Below are positions 25,598 through 34,262 of a DNA stretch of 64,000 nucleotides, piece by piece (position 1 is the stretch's first letter; each line of letters begins with the position of its first letter). The DNA is taken from NCBI RefSeq assembly GCF_012563545.1, contig NZ_CP050804.1, positions 496,001 through 560,000 on the forward strand. The letters are read 5' to 3'. The position numbers and the translations under genes were made by a program. The notes under the pieces are model-generated. The model was not told the DNA's origin. It did not search any database and was given only the letters and a program-made list of their open reading frames with translations. Source of the stretch: Arcanobacterium buesumense. GTDB taxonomy: Bacteria > Actinomycetota > Actinomycetes > Actinomycetales > Actinomycetaceae.

Positions 25598-27280
25598 GTG
25601 GCTGAGTTTATTTACAATATGGTTCGTGCTCGAAAGAAGATCGGGGACAAACTTATTCTTGACGATGTGACAATGTCGTTCTACCCAGGGGCTAAGATCG
25701 GTATGGTCGGCCCTAATGGTGCCGGAAAGTCAACAATTTTGAAGATTATGGCTGGCCTTGATGAGCCATCGAATGGCGAGGCTCGGTTGAGCCCAGGATA
25801 TTCGGTTGGTATTTTGCTTCAAGAGCCACCGTTGAACGAAGAAAAGACAGTACTAGAAAACGTTCAAGAAGGTGTTGGCGATCTTATCGCTAAAGTGCAT
25901 CGCTTTAACGAAATTGGTATGGAAATGGCTGATCCAGATGCCGATTTCGATGCTCTGATGGATGAGATGGGCAAGTTACAGACTGAAATTGATGCCGCTA
26001 ATGGTTGGGATATTGATGCTCAACTAGAGCAGGCGATGGATGCGCTGCAGTGTCCTCCGGGGGACACTCCAGTTAATGTTCTCTCTGGTGGTGAACGTCG
26101 CCGAGTGGCATTATGTAAGTTGCTTTTAGAAGCTCCTGATCTTCTCCTACTTGACGAGCCCACAAACCATTTGGATGCGGAATCCGTCTTATGGCTCGAG
26201 CAGCATTTGGCCAAGTATCCAGGTGCCGTTATTGCCGTCACCCACGATCGCTATTTCCTCGATCATGTCGCGCAGTGGATCGCAGAAGTTGATCGTGGCC
26301 ATCTGTATCCTTATGAGGGTAACTACTCTACTTATTTGGAGAAGAAGCAAGAGCGTTTGCAGGTTCAAGGGAAGAAAGATGCCAAGCTCAAGAAGCGTTT
26401 GGCCGAAGAACTTGAATGGGTACGTAGCTCGGCTAAGGGACGGCAAGCTAAGTCAAAGGCTCGTTTGGCACGTTACGAGGAAATGGCTGCTGAAGCAGAT
26501 CGAACTCGTAAGCTCGATTTCGAAGAGATTCAGATTCCACCAGGGCCACGTCTTGGTAACGTGGTATTGGAAGCAACCAATATCAAGAAGGGGTTTGGTG
26601 ATCGTGTATTGATTGATAACCTTTCCTTCACGTTGCCGCGCAACGGTATTGTCGGAATCATTGGACCAAACGGTGTAGGTAAGACGACGCTATTTAAGAC
26701 TATCGTCGGTCTCGAACCGCTCGATGAAGGAAATCTGAAGATCGGTGAAACAGTTAAACTGAGCTATGTTGATCAGAACCGCGGTGGAATTGACCCAGAA
26801 AAAACTTTGTGGGAAGTCGTATCTGATGGTTTGGACTATATCCAAGTAGGTAACGTAGAGATGCCTTCACGCGCTTATGTATCAGCTTTCGGGTTTAAGG
26901 GTGCAGATCAGCAAAAGAAGGCAGGTGTGCTTTCTGGAGGTGAACGCAACCGACTCAATCTCGCGTTAACCCTCAAGCAGGGTGGTAATTTGATTCTTCT
27001 CGACGAACCAACTAACGATCTCGACGTCGAAACATTAGGTTCGTTGGAAAATGCCTTACTTGATTTTGCTGGATGTTCGGTGGTTATTACCCACGATCGT
27101 TGGTTCTTGGACCGGGTTGCTACCCACATTTTGGCTTACGAAGGAACTGAAGAGAATCCATCAAATTGGTACTGGTTCGAAGGAAACTTTGAGTCTTATG
27201 AGAAGAACAAGATCGAGCGGCTAGGTGAAGATGCAGCTCGACCAGGTTCATCTGCCTACCGTAAACTCACTCGGGGATAA
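25598..27280 (+). CDS. ettA: energy-dependent translational throttle protein EttA (ABC-F)
   Basis: A 560-residue ABC-F ATPase with two nucleotide-binding domains and no membrane segment. NBD1 has GPNGAGKST and LSGGERRRVALCKLL with LLLDEPTNHLD. The linker is the P-site tRNA interaction motif (KKRLAEELEWVRSSAKGRQAKS). NBD2 has GPNGVGKTT and LSGGERNRLNLALTLK. EttA binds the ribosomal E site and gates elongation according to ATP/ADP ratio. The start is GTG at 25598. Confidence 0.95.
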   Translation: MAEFIYNMVRARKKIGDKLILDDVTMSFYPGAKIGMVGPNGAGKSTILKIMAGLDEPSNGEARLSPGYSVGILLQEPPLNEEKTVLENVQEGVGDLIAKVHRFNEIGMEMADPDADFDALMDEMGKLQTEIDAANGWDIDAQLEQAMDALQCPPGDTPVNVLSGGERRRVALCKLLLEAPDLLLLDEPTNHLDAESVLWLEQHLAKYPGAVIAVTHDRYFLDHVAQWIAEVDRGHLYPYEGNYSTYLEKKQERLQVQGKKDAKLKKRLAEELEWVRSSAKGRQAKSKARLARYEEMAAEADRTRKLDFEEIQIPPGPRLGNVVLEATNIKKGFGDRVLIDNLSFTLPRNGIVGIIGPNGVGKTTLFKTIVGLEPLDEGNLKIGETVKLSYVDQNRGGIDPEKTLWEVVSDGLDYIQVGNVEMPSRAYVSAFGFKGADQQKKAGVLSGGERNRLNLALTLKQGGNLILLDEPTNDLDVETLGSLENALLDFAGCSVVITHDRWFLDRVATHILAYEGTEENPSNWYWFEGNFESYEKNKIERLGEDAARPGSSAYRKLTRG

Positions 27281-27303
27281 AACTCGATTGCGGAACTAAA
27301 CTC

Positions 27304-27344
27304 GGCGGGTAGGAACAAACACATGGTGTTTGTTCCTACCCGCC
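27304..27344. terminator. terminator between convergent ettA and tesB
   Basis: Nineteen-base perfect arms (GGCGGGTAGGAACAAACAC and complement) around ATG, with CAAACTTTT after it on the plus strand. The next gene in from the other side ends at 27398. Confidence 0.85.
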
Positions 27345-27397
27345 AAACTTTTACGAAAAATGTGGAATTATTGCGAGGGGAAGTGGTGTATTTATCG

Positions 27398-28297
27398 CTA
27401 CGTGATGTTACGGGTACGAGTCATACCTTCTTGAGCCATCGTTGCGATATGAACGCCATTTTGGAAGAACTTAGCAATAGAAAGTCCTCGGCCACCTTGT
27501 GCTGATGGAGAGTCAAGTTCAGCTAATACCCAGTCGGCCATATCAACATCTCGATGCCACCAAATAGCGTGATCGAGGGTAGCAAGAGAAATATCTGGGC
27601 TCAGCCAAAACATTCCGTGCCTGCGCATCACAGGCTCTAACATGAATTGATCTGTGGCAAATGCCAGCATAGCTCGATGCAGGAGTTGAGTAGTTCCGGC
27701 TGGCATAGGATTACGGGACTTAAACCAAATCAACGTATGGCCATCTCGCTTTATAGCCGGCTTAACCCAAATCGGGCCATCTACGTGGCGCATATCAATC
27801 GCACTCGTTGTGTGCATATGCTTTGAAGCAGGATGATCAAAATTTGCAAAAAATTCCACTGAAGATTCTAAACTGTGGGGATGAGGCGCCCATGGCATGG
27901 AAGAAGAGTGCTCCACTCCGGGTTGTTGTTCTTGAAAAGAGGCACGGCAGGAAAGGATTGTTTTACCATGTTGCGATGCGTGTACGCGTCGGGTGGAAAA
28001 TGAGCGCGAATCATTAACTTCTTCAACATCAAAATTAATCGGTTCGTGTTGATCTCCGGGACGTATAAAAGCTGCTGTAATGGAATGAATATCGCGATGC
28101 GGATAAGTGTCCATCACCGTGGCCCAAGCAGACATAACGGCTTGCCCGAAAACTTGTCCGCCATAGACCCGACCATTTATTTGGGAGAGATTTGTGCCGG
28201 TGTAACTTCCTGGTTCCCGCACGCGAAGACGTAATGTTCGCAAGATGGAGGCGAGTGGTTCTTCAGTAGATTGTGGAACTGGCAGAAATGCCGTCAT
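27398..28297 (-). CDS. tesB: acyl-CoA thioesterase II
   Basis: A 299-residue double-hotdog thioesterase that hydrolyses acyl-CoA to free acid and CoA. It shows the family segments RVYGGQVFGQAVMSA, HSITAAFIRPGD, RRVHASQHGKTILSCRASFQ and SLDHAIWWHR-like ATLDHAIWWHRD with the catalytic Asp. The ATG has AGGAGG seven bases upstream. It is divergent from malQ. Confidence 0.92.
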   Translation of the reverse strand: MTAFLPVPQSTEEPLASILRTLRLRVREPGSYTGTNLSQINGRVYGGQVFGQAVMSAWATVMDTYPHRDIHSITAAFIRPGDQHEPINFDVEEVNDSRSFSTRRVHASQHGKTILSCRASFQEQQPGVEHSSSMPWAPHPHSLESSVEFFANFDHPASKHMHTTSAIDMRHVDGPIWVKPAIKRDGHTLIWFKSRNPMPAGTTQLLHRAMLAFATDQFMLEPVMRRHGMFWLSPDISLATLDHAIWWHRDVDMADWVLAELDSPSAQGGRGLSIAKFFQNGVHIATMAQEGMTRTRNIT

Positions 28298-28354
28298 GAG
28301 TACCTCCTAGATATGCACGTGACTATATTTTACGTTAGTTTGCGTTTTGACAAC

Positions 28355-28368
28355 GACATGCGCATGTC
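28355..28368. promoter_or_regulatory. 14-bp palindrome between tesB and malQ
   Basis: GACATGCGCATGTC is a perfect palindrome with a central CG, the symmetry seen in LacI-family operators. It follows TTGACA (28348-28353), a plausible -35 element for malQ. A sugar-responsive regulator would fit, but none is in view. Confidence 0.35.
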
Positions 28369-28454
28369 AGTTACAGAAAATCATTACATTCTGGCAGAAT
28401 GAGAAGCGAGAAAAGTAGTGAGGAAGCTACTTGTGTACGCGTCAAGGAGAAACA

Positions 28455-30596
28455 ATGCCAGATCAGCTACTTGATCTTGATAAACTTCATCGGTTAGCAG
28501 ATGCCTATAATGTGGCAACCGAATTCTGGGCTTTCAATGGGGAACATGAATTTGTTGACCAAGAAACTCTTATCGCTGTACTTGCTGCGATGGGGGTGGA
28601 TGCGCGCACAAATGAAACGATCAATGCTGCCCTTATTGCAAAAGAAGAAGCTCCGTGGCGCCAGATCCTTCCACCGTGTGTAGTTACCCGCAATGATCAT
28701 GAATATATTGTGCAGGTCCATGTTCCACACGGCTGGGATGTTTCCCTGAGTGTTATCTGCGAAGACGGAACTGAACGTAGCGTTCGGCAAGGGGAAGATT
28801 TTACTCCGCCGCGAACGATTGAAGGCCACGAAATTGGGCAAGCTAGCTTTATTATTGATCCAGGTTTGCCGCTTGGATATCACACATTGCTTGCCAAGGT
28901 TAGTCATGCAGACACCGAGAAGATAGCGGAAGATCGCACAACGCTGATTGTTACCCCAGGACGGTTAGACAAGGGCTCACTTGCGTTCAAACGTTCTTGG
29001 GGAATGATGGCTCAGTTGTATTCAACTCGTTCCGCACAATCATGGGGCGTCGGCGATGCTGACGATTTACTCGAGATGGCATCACTTTTTGGTTCTATGG
29101 GGGCTGATTACTTACTTGTTAATCCGCTTCATGCTGCCGAGCCAATTGAGCCGCTTTCGCCGTCGCCTTATCTGCCAGTTACTCGACGGTTCTTCAATCC
29201 CATGTATATTCGTCCGGAGAATATTCGCGAAGTAGCCTATCTTTCCGGCCCAGAGCGTTCTCTTATTACCTGGGCAGCCGAAAATGTGAAGAAGGATTCG
29301 GTTAAGAATACTCATATTGATCGTGATGCAGCATGGAAAGCAAAGCGTGAGGCTCTTGAAGTGATTTTCAAGGCCGGACGTTCCCAGTCCCGCGATCGTG
29401 AGTTTGCGCAATACCGTCATAATGAAGGTCAGGGCCTAGAAGATTTTGCTTTGTGGTGTGCTCTAACTGAGGTTTATCAAGGTCAACCTTTCCCAGAAGA
29501 ATTGCATGATGTTCATAGTCGAGCTGTGGCAAAGGCTCGCGCTTCGCTACAAGAGCGCATTGATTTTTGGGCATGGTTACAGTGGATTATGGATCAGCAG
29601 TTAGCTGATGCACAGCGTGCTGCTAAAGCTGCTGGAATGACATTTGGAGTGGCTCACGATCTTGCAGTGGGTGTTCATCCACAGGGGTCTGACACGTGGA
29701 CTATTCCAGAGGCATTTGCGAAGGGCATTGGTGTTGGTGCTCCACCGGATATGTATAATCAGCAAGGCCAGAATTGGTCTCAGCCACCGTGGCGTCCAGA
29801 TGCCCTAGAACGGATGGACTATGCGCCGTTTCGTGACATGGCTCGTACTGTGTTGCGTCATGCGGGTGCTTTGCGAGTTGATCACGTTATGGGGCTGTTC
29901 CGTTTGTGGTGGATTCCGGAAGGGTCAGCGGCCAGTCGTGGTACGTATGTGCGTTTTAACCATGACGCTATGGTCGGTGTGCTACTCCTCGAAGCTCATC
30001 GAGCCGGAGCTGTGGTTATTGGTGAGGATTTAGGCAATGTGGAACCGTGGGTGCGTGAGTACTTGCGTGACCGTGGTATTTGGGGCACTTCAATTTTCTG
30101 GTTTGAAAAAGATGAACAGGGTAACCCCTTACGTGCGGAAGATTACCGGTACGATGCGATGGTGTCAGTTGATACGCATGACTTGCCACCTGCTGCTGGT
30201 TATCTCGCCGAAGAACATGTGGATTTGCGTGCCCGATTGGGGCTACTTGTTGATCCGGAAGAAGAAGTGCGCGCACAGGCTCAGCATGAACGTGAGACGG
30301 TATATGCTCGACTGCGTGAGTATGGTTTGATTGGTGAAGATCCGTCAGAGCGTGAAGTTATTGAAGCTCTGCATGTCTATTTGACGAAGACGCCGTCGCC
30401 TTTGCTCTGCATTTCGCTTGTCGACGCAGTAGGAGAACGTCGCGCTCAAAACCAGCCGGGTACTGATCAAGAATACGCAAACTGGAAGATTCCGTTGGCA
30501 GATGGTACCGAGAAGGTAGTATTAGTAGAAGAATTAGCACAGCATCCACGACTTCTATCGCTGTTGGAGTCTTTTACGCAAGCTTTTAATAGTTAG
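28455..30596 (+). CDS. malQ: 4-alpha-glucanotransferase (amylomaltase)
   Basis: A 713-residue GH77 enzyme that transfers alpha-1,4-glucan segments during maltodextrin and glycogen metabolism. The catalytic regions are RVDHVMGLFRLWWIPEG (nucleophile Asp), VIGEDLGNV (acid/base Glu) and SVDTHDLPPAAGY (third Asp), with the conserved SPYLPVTRRFFNPMYI. About 180 residues form the actinobacterial-type N-terminal extension. The ATG at 28455 has AAGGAG upstream; an earlier ATG at 28431 does not. Confidence 0.95.
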   Translation: MPDQLLDLDKLHRLADAYNVATEFWAFNGEHEFVDQETLIAVLAAMGVDARTNETINAALIAKEEAPWRQILPPCVVTRNDHEYIVQVHVPHGWDVSLSVICEDGTERSVRQGEDFTPPRTIEGHEIGQASFIIDPGLPLGYHTLLAKVSHADTEKIAEDRTTLIVTPGRLDKGSLAFKRSWGMMAQLYSTRSAQSWGVGDADDLLEMASLFGSMGADYLLVNPLHAAEPIEPLSPSPYLPVTRRFFNPMYIRPENIREVAYLSGPERSLITWAAENVKKDSVKNTHIDRDAAWKAKREALEVIFKAGRSQSRDREFAQYRHNEGQGLEDFALWCALTEVYQGQPFPEELHDVHSRAVAKARASLQERIDFWAWLQWIMDQQLADAQRAAKAAGMTFGVAHDLAVGVHPQGSDTWTIPEAFAKGIGVGAPPDMYNQQGQNWSQPPWRPDALERMDYAPFRDMARTVLRHAGALRVDHVMGLFRLWWIPEGSAASRGTYVRFNHDAMVGVLLLEAHRAGAVVIGEDLGNVEPWVREYLRDRGIWGTSIFWFEKDEQGNPLRAEDYRYDAMVSVDTHDLPPAAGYLAEEHVDLRARLGLLVDPEEEVRAQAQHERETVYARLREYGLIGEDPSEREVIEALHVYLTKTPSPLLCISLVDAVGERRAQNQPGTDQEYANWKIPLADGTEKVVLVEELAQHPRLLSLLESFTQAFNS

Positions 30597-30614
30597 AAAG
30601 TGGATGCGTAAGAT

Positions 30615-30642
30615 GAATGCGGGCGGTTTTCCGCCCGCATTC
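30615..30642 (+). terminator. hairpin after malQ
   Basis: GAATGCGGGCGG-TTTT-CCGCCCGCATTC, 18 bp after the malQ stop and 21 bp before the GTG of the EIIB-like gene. It has no U-run, so it may be an attenuator or processing point between the two genes. It also argues against starting the small gene at the upstream ATG (30604). Confidence 0.6.
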
Positions 30643-30663
30643 GCGACTGTAGGGAAGGTATTC

Positions 30664-30903
30664 GTGGAACTCGTTGCGCAGGATTTCGTTTTAGGTCTTG
30701 GTGGCCAAAAGAATATTCTTGAGGTTACGCCTGCCTATACTCGGATTCGTGTGAAAGTTGCGAGTTTAGGGCCGGTGGACGAAGAAATCTTGCGGGCTGG
30801 TGGTGCCTATGGTGTGGTTCGGCAAAAATGCTATGTGCAGTTAATTGTTGGGCCAGGCGCCGACCAGCTCGCTCAAGAAGTGAGCGAGCTGGTCGGCGCC
30901 TAG
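30664..30903 (+). CDS. solitary PTS EIIB-like protein with phospho-cysteine replaced by alanine
   Basis: A 79-residue protein matching the glucose-type EIIB domain: FVLGLGGQKNI, TRIRVKV, VDEEILRAGGAYGVV and VQLIVGPGADQLAQEV. In active EIIB the phosphorylated residue lies in the pattern D-A-C-I-T-R-L-R. Here the aligned stretch is T-P-A-Y-T-R-I-R, so the cysteine is alanine. A Cys in RQKCYVQ is at a different position. It cannot carry phosphate in the known way and may be a sensor or binding partner. GTG 30664 has GGGAAGG upstream. No EIIC or EIIA gene is nearby. Confidence 0.75.
   Translation: MELVAQDFVLGLGGQKNILEVTPAYTRIRVKVASLGPVDEEILRAGGAYGVVRQKCYVQLIVGPGADQLAQEVSELVGA
30856..30900. terminator. 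terminator hairpin embedded in the last codons of the EIIB-like gene
   Basis: Twenty-base perfect arms (GGCGCCGACCAGCTCGCTCA and complement) with a five-base loop end one base before the TAG stop codon. The hairpin therefore encodes the last 15 residues. TAGTTT follows. It also faces the convergent symporter gene ending at 30953. Confidence 0.75.
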
Positions 30904-30952
30904 TTTGGCCGGGACGTCGCATAGATTATCTGTGACGTCCGAACGTTAATAT

Positions 30953-32143
30953 TTAACGATGAATTCGTTTTGCTGCAAAACGATTGACAATCATTGCGAT
31001 GGCACCGTCACCGGTCACGTTCGTTGCAGTTCCAAAAGAATCAACAGCTACGTAGAGGGCAACCATGATGCCATACATAGGATCAGTAAATCCAAGTGTT
31101 CCTTGAACTACTGATTGTGCAGCGGTAATTGCGCCACCAGGTACGCCAGGAGCTGCGATCATGATGATGCCAAGCATAAAGATGAAGCTAATAATTGCTC
31201 CTGGCGAGGCAGTAATACCGAGCATGTATTGCAATGCGAGTGCGAAAGCAGTGATTTTAATAGTTGATCCGGCAAGATGAATCGTTGCACATAGGGGGAC
31301 AACAAATCCTGCTATATCTTCTGATACGCCATTTTTTAAGGTTGAACGTAGGGTGACTGGGATAGTGGCGGCAGATGAAGCAGTTCCTAATGCAGTTGCG
31401 TAAGCATCTCGCATATTCCACAACGAGCGGAGCGGATTGTGCCTAGCAATAATTCCGGCAATTGTGTATTGCAAGAGAAGCATTGCAATTGTTAAGACGA
31501 AAGCAAATAAAATAACTTTTGCCATTGCCACAATAACGGTTTCGAACTGGCCGGATTTGGACATGTTTAAGAAGATGCCGAATACGTGCAATGGCAGAAG
31601 TGGGACGATTGACCGGCGGATAATGAGGTTGATGATCCTACGAAATTCGCTAAATAGCTCAATAATTTTATTGGCATTTGCGGCAACGGCGCCAAAGCCG
31701 ACGAGGAAGGCTAGAATCAGTGCGGTTAAGACACCGAATACTGGTGGCAGAGTGAAACCGGCGTCCATCAGGGAAGCAACGGCATTTTCTGGCTCGGCTA
31801 AATCTGGCACTTTTTGATTTGCCAGCAAGCTAGGGAAAAAGACAGTAGCTAGGCCCCAGGTGCTTAACCCGGCAGTAATTGTTGATATGTAGCCCAGAGC
31901 GACTGTCAGAATGACCCAGCGGCCACCAGACTTCCCCAAGTCAGCAATAGCTGGCGTAACAAGACCAACAATAATTAGTGGGACGACGAATCCGAGGAAT
32001 TTTCCAAAGATGTCGTTGAAGGTTGCAAACGGAATAATGGCTACTTCAGGTAGTACTTTACCTAAGATTGCGCCGCAGATTATTGCAATAACAATCCATA
32101 CTAAGAGGTTGCTGAGCAACCTCTTGATAATAGGAGGCTCCAT
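30953..32143 (-). CDS. dicarboxylate/amino acid:cation symporter (DAACS family)
   Basis: A 396-residue membrane protein of the GltP/SstT/DctA family. It shows the HP1 serine-rich region (TALGTASSAATIPVTLRS), the TM7 segment NLAGSTIKITAFALA-like HLAGSTIKITAF, and the HP2/TM8 region GVPGGAITAAQSVV with DSFGTATNVTGDGAIAMIV. These residues form the substrate and cation sites. SstT-type serine/threonine uptake is most likely from the sequence pattern, but glutamate or C4 acids are not excluded. AAAGGA precedes the ATG. Confidence 0.88.
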   Translation of the reverse strand: MEPPIIKRLLSNLLVWIVIAIICGAILGKVLPEVAIIPFATFNDIFGKFLGFVVPLIIVGLVTPAIADLGKSGGRWVILTVALGYISTITAGLSTWGLATVFFPSLLANQKVPDLAEPENAVASLMDAGFTLPPVFGVLTALILAFLVGFGAVAANANKIIELFSEFRRIINLIIRRSIVPLLPLHVFGIFLNMSKSGQFETVIVAMAKVILFAFVLTIAMLLLQYTIAGIIARHNPLRSLWNMRDAYATALGTASSAATIPVTLRSTLKNGVSEDIAGFVVPLCATIHLAGSTIKITAFALALQYMLGITASPGAIISFIFMLGIIMIAAPGVPGGAITAAQSVVQGTLGFTDPMYGIMVALYVAVDSFGTATNVTGDGAIAMIVNRFAAKRIHR

Positions 32144-32240
32144 GATTGTCCTTTCTCGCGGGGGAATCGCTCGATATGAGGCTCTTATGGTCTGTTATCC
32201 TAGGCGATTTATAGGGACCGAGGAAAGCTCGCTCACAGTG

Positions 32241-32275
32241 TGGACAAATCTTCAAAGATAGTTTATAATTCAACT
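32241..32275 (+). promoter_or_regulatory. promoter giving a probably leaderless mRNA
   Basis: TGGACA (32241-32246), a 17-base spacer and a perfect TATAAT (32264-32269). Six bases later comes the ATG at 32276, with no Shine-Dalgarno. Transcription would start at or next to the A of the ATG, as is common in actinobacteria. Confidence 0.7.
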
Positions 32276-33319
32276 ATGAAGAGATTTGGTTTTTTAAGTT
32301 TTGGTCATCATTCAATCGACGGACGTGACGGTCTCGACGCTGGCGAAGTTCTTCGCTCAAGCGTTGAACTTGCCCAAGCAGCCGATGAAATCGGCGTTAA
32401 TGGCGCGTACTTCCGTGTTCACCACTTTGCACCGCAAGGTGCTTCACCTATGCCGCTTATGGGAGCCATCGTTGGTGCAACTAAGCATATTGAAGTCGGT
32501 ACCGGAGTTATTGACATGCGATATGAAAATCCGTTGCAACTAGCTGAAGAAGCAGCTGCATTGGACTTACTATCTCAAGGCCGTCTCGCTCTCGGAGTTT
32601 CGCGTGGTTCACCAGAACCTGCGTTGCGCGGTTGGGAAGCGTTTGGATATGGGGCCAAAACGGAAAACGGTGCCGATATGGCTCGCGAAAAATTCGAATT
32701 GTTCCTCGCGGCTATTCGTGGGTATGCGTTTGCAGAAGCTAATTCCCTTGACCAGCAATACCCACAGATGTACAAGCCTGGCACACCACTACCTATCTTC
32801 CCGCATTCACCGGGTCTTGAACAACGCGTATGGTGGGGGTCAGGAACACGACTATCGGCTGAACAAGCAGCTAAAGATGGCGTTAATCTCATGAGCTCGA
32901 CACTTGTTTCTGAAGCTGATGGATCAAGCCTAGGCGAACTTCAAGCAGAACAGATTCGAGTCTACCGGCAAGCATGGCAAGAAGCTGGCCATGATTGGGA
33001 ACCACGGGTTTCCGTATCGCGTTCGGTGTTCCCGATTGTTACGGGTGAAGATCGAGAAATGTTTGGTTTGCTTGCCAGCGATAGTGACCAGATTGGTTTG
33101 CTTGAAGGCGCAACGAAGACCACCTTTGGCCGCACCTATGCGGCAGAGCCAGATGTTCTTATCGAGCAACTGAAGGCAGATCCAGCTATTGCCGCTGCGG
33201 ACACGTTGATGCTGACAATTCCAAACCAATTAGGAACAGATATCAACACGCGCATCTTGGATAACTTCGCTAAGCATGTTGCTCCAGCACTTGGATGGCA
33301 GGCGAATGCTGAGATTTAG
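32276..33319 (+). CDS. LLM class flavin-dependent oxidoreductase
   Basis: A 347-residue luciferase-like monooxygenase. FGFLSFGHHSIDG, YFRVHHFAPQGASPMPLMG, IEVGTGVIDMRYENPLQLAEE and LDLLSQGRLALGVSRGSPEP are family segments around the FMN site. The protein is probably a flavin-dependent oxidoreductase of unknown substrate. The start at 32276 is set by the promoter described above and by homology beginning MKRFGFLSFG. Confidence 0.87.
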   Translation: MKRFGFLSFGHHSIDGRDGLDAGEVLRSSVELAQAADEIGVNGAYFRVHHFAPQGASPMPLMGAIVGATKHIEVGTGVIDMRYENPLQLAEEAAALDLLSQGRLALGVSRGSPEPALRGWEAFGYGAKTENGADMAREKFELFLAAIRGYAFAEANSLDQQYPQMYKPGTPLPIFPHSPGLEQRVWWGSGTRLSAEQAAKDGVNLMSSTLVSEADGSSLGELQAEQIRVYRQAWQEAGHDWEPRVSVSRSVFPIVTGEDREMFGLLASDSDQIGLLEGATKTTFGRTYAAEPDVLIEQLKADPAIAAADTLMLTIPNQLGTDINTRILDNFAKHVAPALGWQANAEI

Positions 33320-33344
33320 CAACAACGACTGGATCGGAAACGAT

Positions 33345-33395
33345 TGAACTGGGGTCGGGTTTGTGGTTCTACACCACAAACCCGACCCCAGTTCA
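33345..33395. terminator. terminator between convergent LLM and focA genes
   Basis: Twenty-three-base perfect arms (33345-33367 and 33373-33395) with a five-base loop, then GTCTTTTG. It serves both strands. Confidence 0.85.
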
Positions 33396-33411
33396 GTCTT
33401 TTGAAAATGAA

Positions 33412-34188
33412 TTAGTCTTCCATTCTGGCAGCTAACACATAGGTACCACCAACAACGAGTCCGCCGCCAACTAAATTACCTGCGCCAGCAACCAGTAAGC
33501 TCATCGTGGCAGCGCCTAAAGAAATGCCACCGGCATCATTCATAAAAGCCAATGAGAACGAGGTCATATTTGCGACGACGTGCTCGAACCCGGCAGCCAC
33601 AAAAACTGTAATTGCCCATGCGATAACAATGATCTGGGCAACTTCATTCTTCATTCGATTAATAGTCCAAATTGCTAAACACACCATAACGTTACACATG
33701 ATTGCCCGGAAAAAGACCTCTGAATAGTCTTTGTGAAGTTTTCCAGAGACAACCGCATCGAGCATCTGGTAATTCAACGAATCCTTCTTAAAGACGTTCG
33801 CTGCACTGATTAACGCAGATATAGCAATTGAGCCAACTAGGTTGCCGATGAGCATGAAAGCAATAAGCCACGCGGCGCGAAGTGCACTCACTTTTCTACG
33901 AATTGCTGCTAGCGGCATGATCATCATTCCTGAGGTGGCCAGCTCGCCACCTGCAAAAACAACGAGTACCAGGCCAATACCGAAAACTAGACCCATCATA
34001 GTGCCAGCTAGGTCCGAGCCATGAACATACATTCCGGAAACGCCCGCATACATAAACAAGCATCCGATTCCTACAAAAGCCCCAGCAAGAGCTCCGCCTA
34101 CCAAGTAACTGCCCACATGCCGTGCTTTATTTGACTTAGCAAGGCCTGCTTGCGCTTGGTTATCAAGTGTTTGGCCAAAAGTATCCAT
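33412..34188 (-). CDS. focA: formate/nitrite transporter FocA
   Basis: A 258-residue FNT-family channel with six membrane helices. Family features are GGALAGAFVGIGCLFMY, the loop GGELATSGMM, the central NVMVCLAIW and GFEHVVANMTSF containing the selectivity-pore histidine. It would export formate made by the pyruvate formate-lyase encoded at 7.7-11 kb. A short basic N-terminus (TLDNQAQAGLAKSNKA) is where FocA contacts PFL in E. coli. It is a single gene between two terminators. Confidence 0.92.
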   Translation of the reverse strand: MDTFGQTLDNQAQAGLAKSNKARHVGSYLVGGALAGAFVGIGCLFMYAGVSGMYVHGSDLAGTMMGLVFGIGLVLVVFAGGELATSGMMIMPLAAIRRKVSALRAAWLIAFMLIGNLVGSIAISALISAANVFKKDSLNYQMLDAVVSGKLHKDYSEVFFRAIMCNVMVCLAIWTINRMKNEVAQIIVIAWAITVFVAAGFEHVVANMTSFSLAFMNDAGGISLGAATMSLLVAGAGNLVGGGLVVGGTYVLAARMED

Positions 34189-34205
34189 TACAAGTCCCCA
34201 ATCAT

Positions 34206-34243
34206 AAGTGTGGGATGAGGGAAATATTCCTCATCCCACACTT
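34206..34243. terminator. hairpin between pepN and focA
   Basis: Fifteen-base arms AAGTGTGGGATGAGG and complement with an eight-base loop, 19 bp after the pepN stop on the minus strand. It separates the two co-directional genes. Confidence 0.75.
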
Positions 34244-34262
34244 GACAATGTACAGTTAAAAA

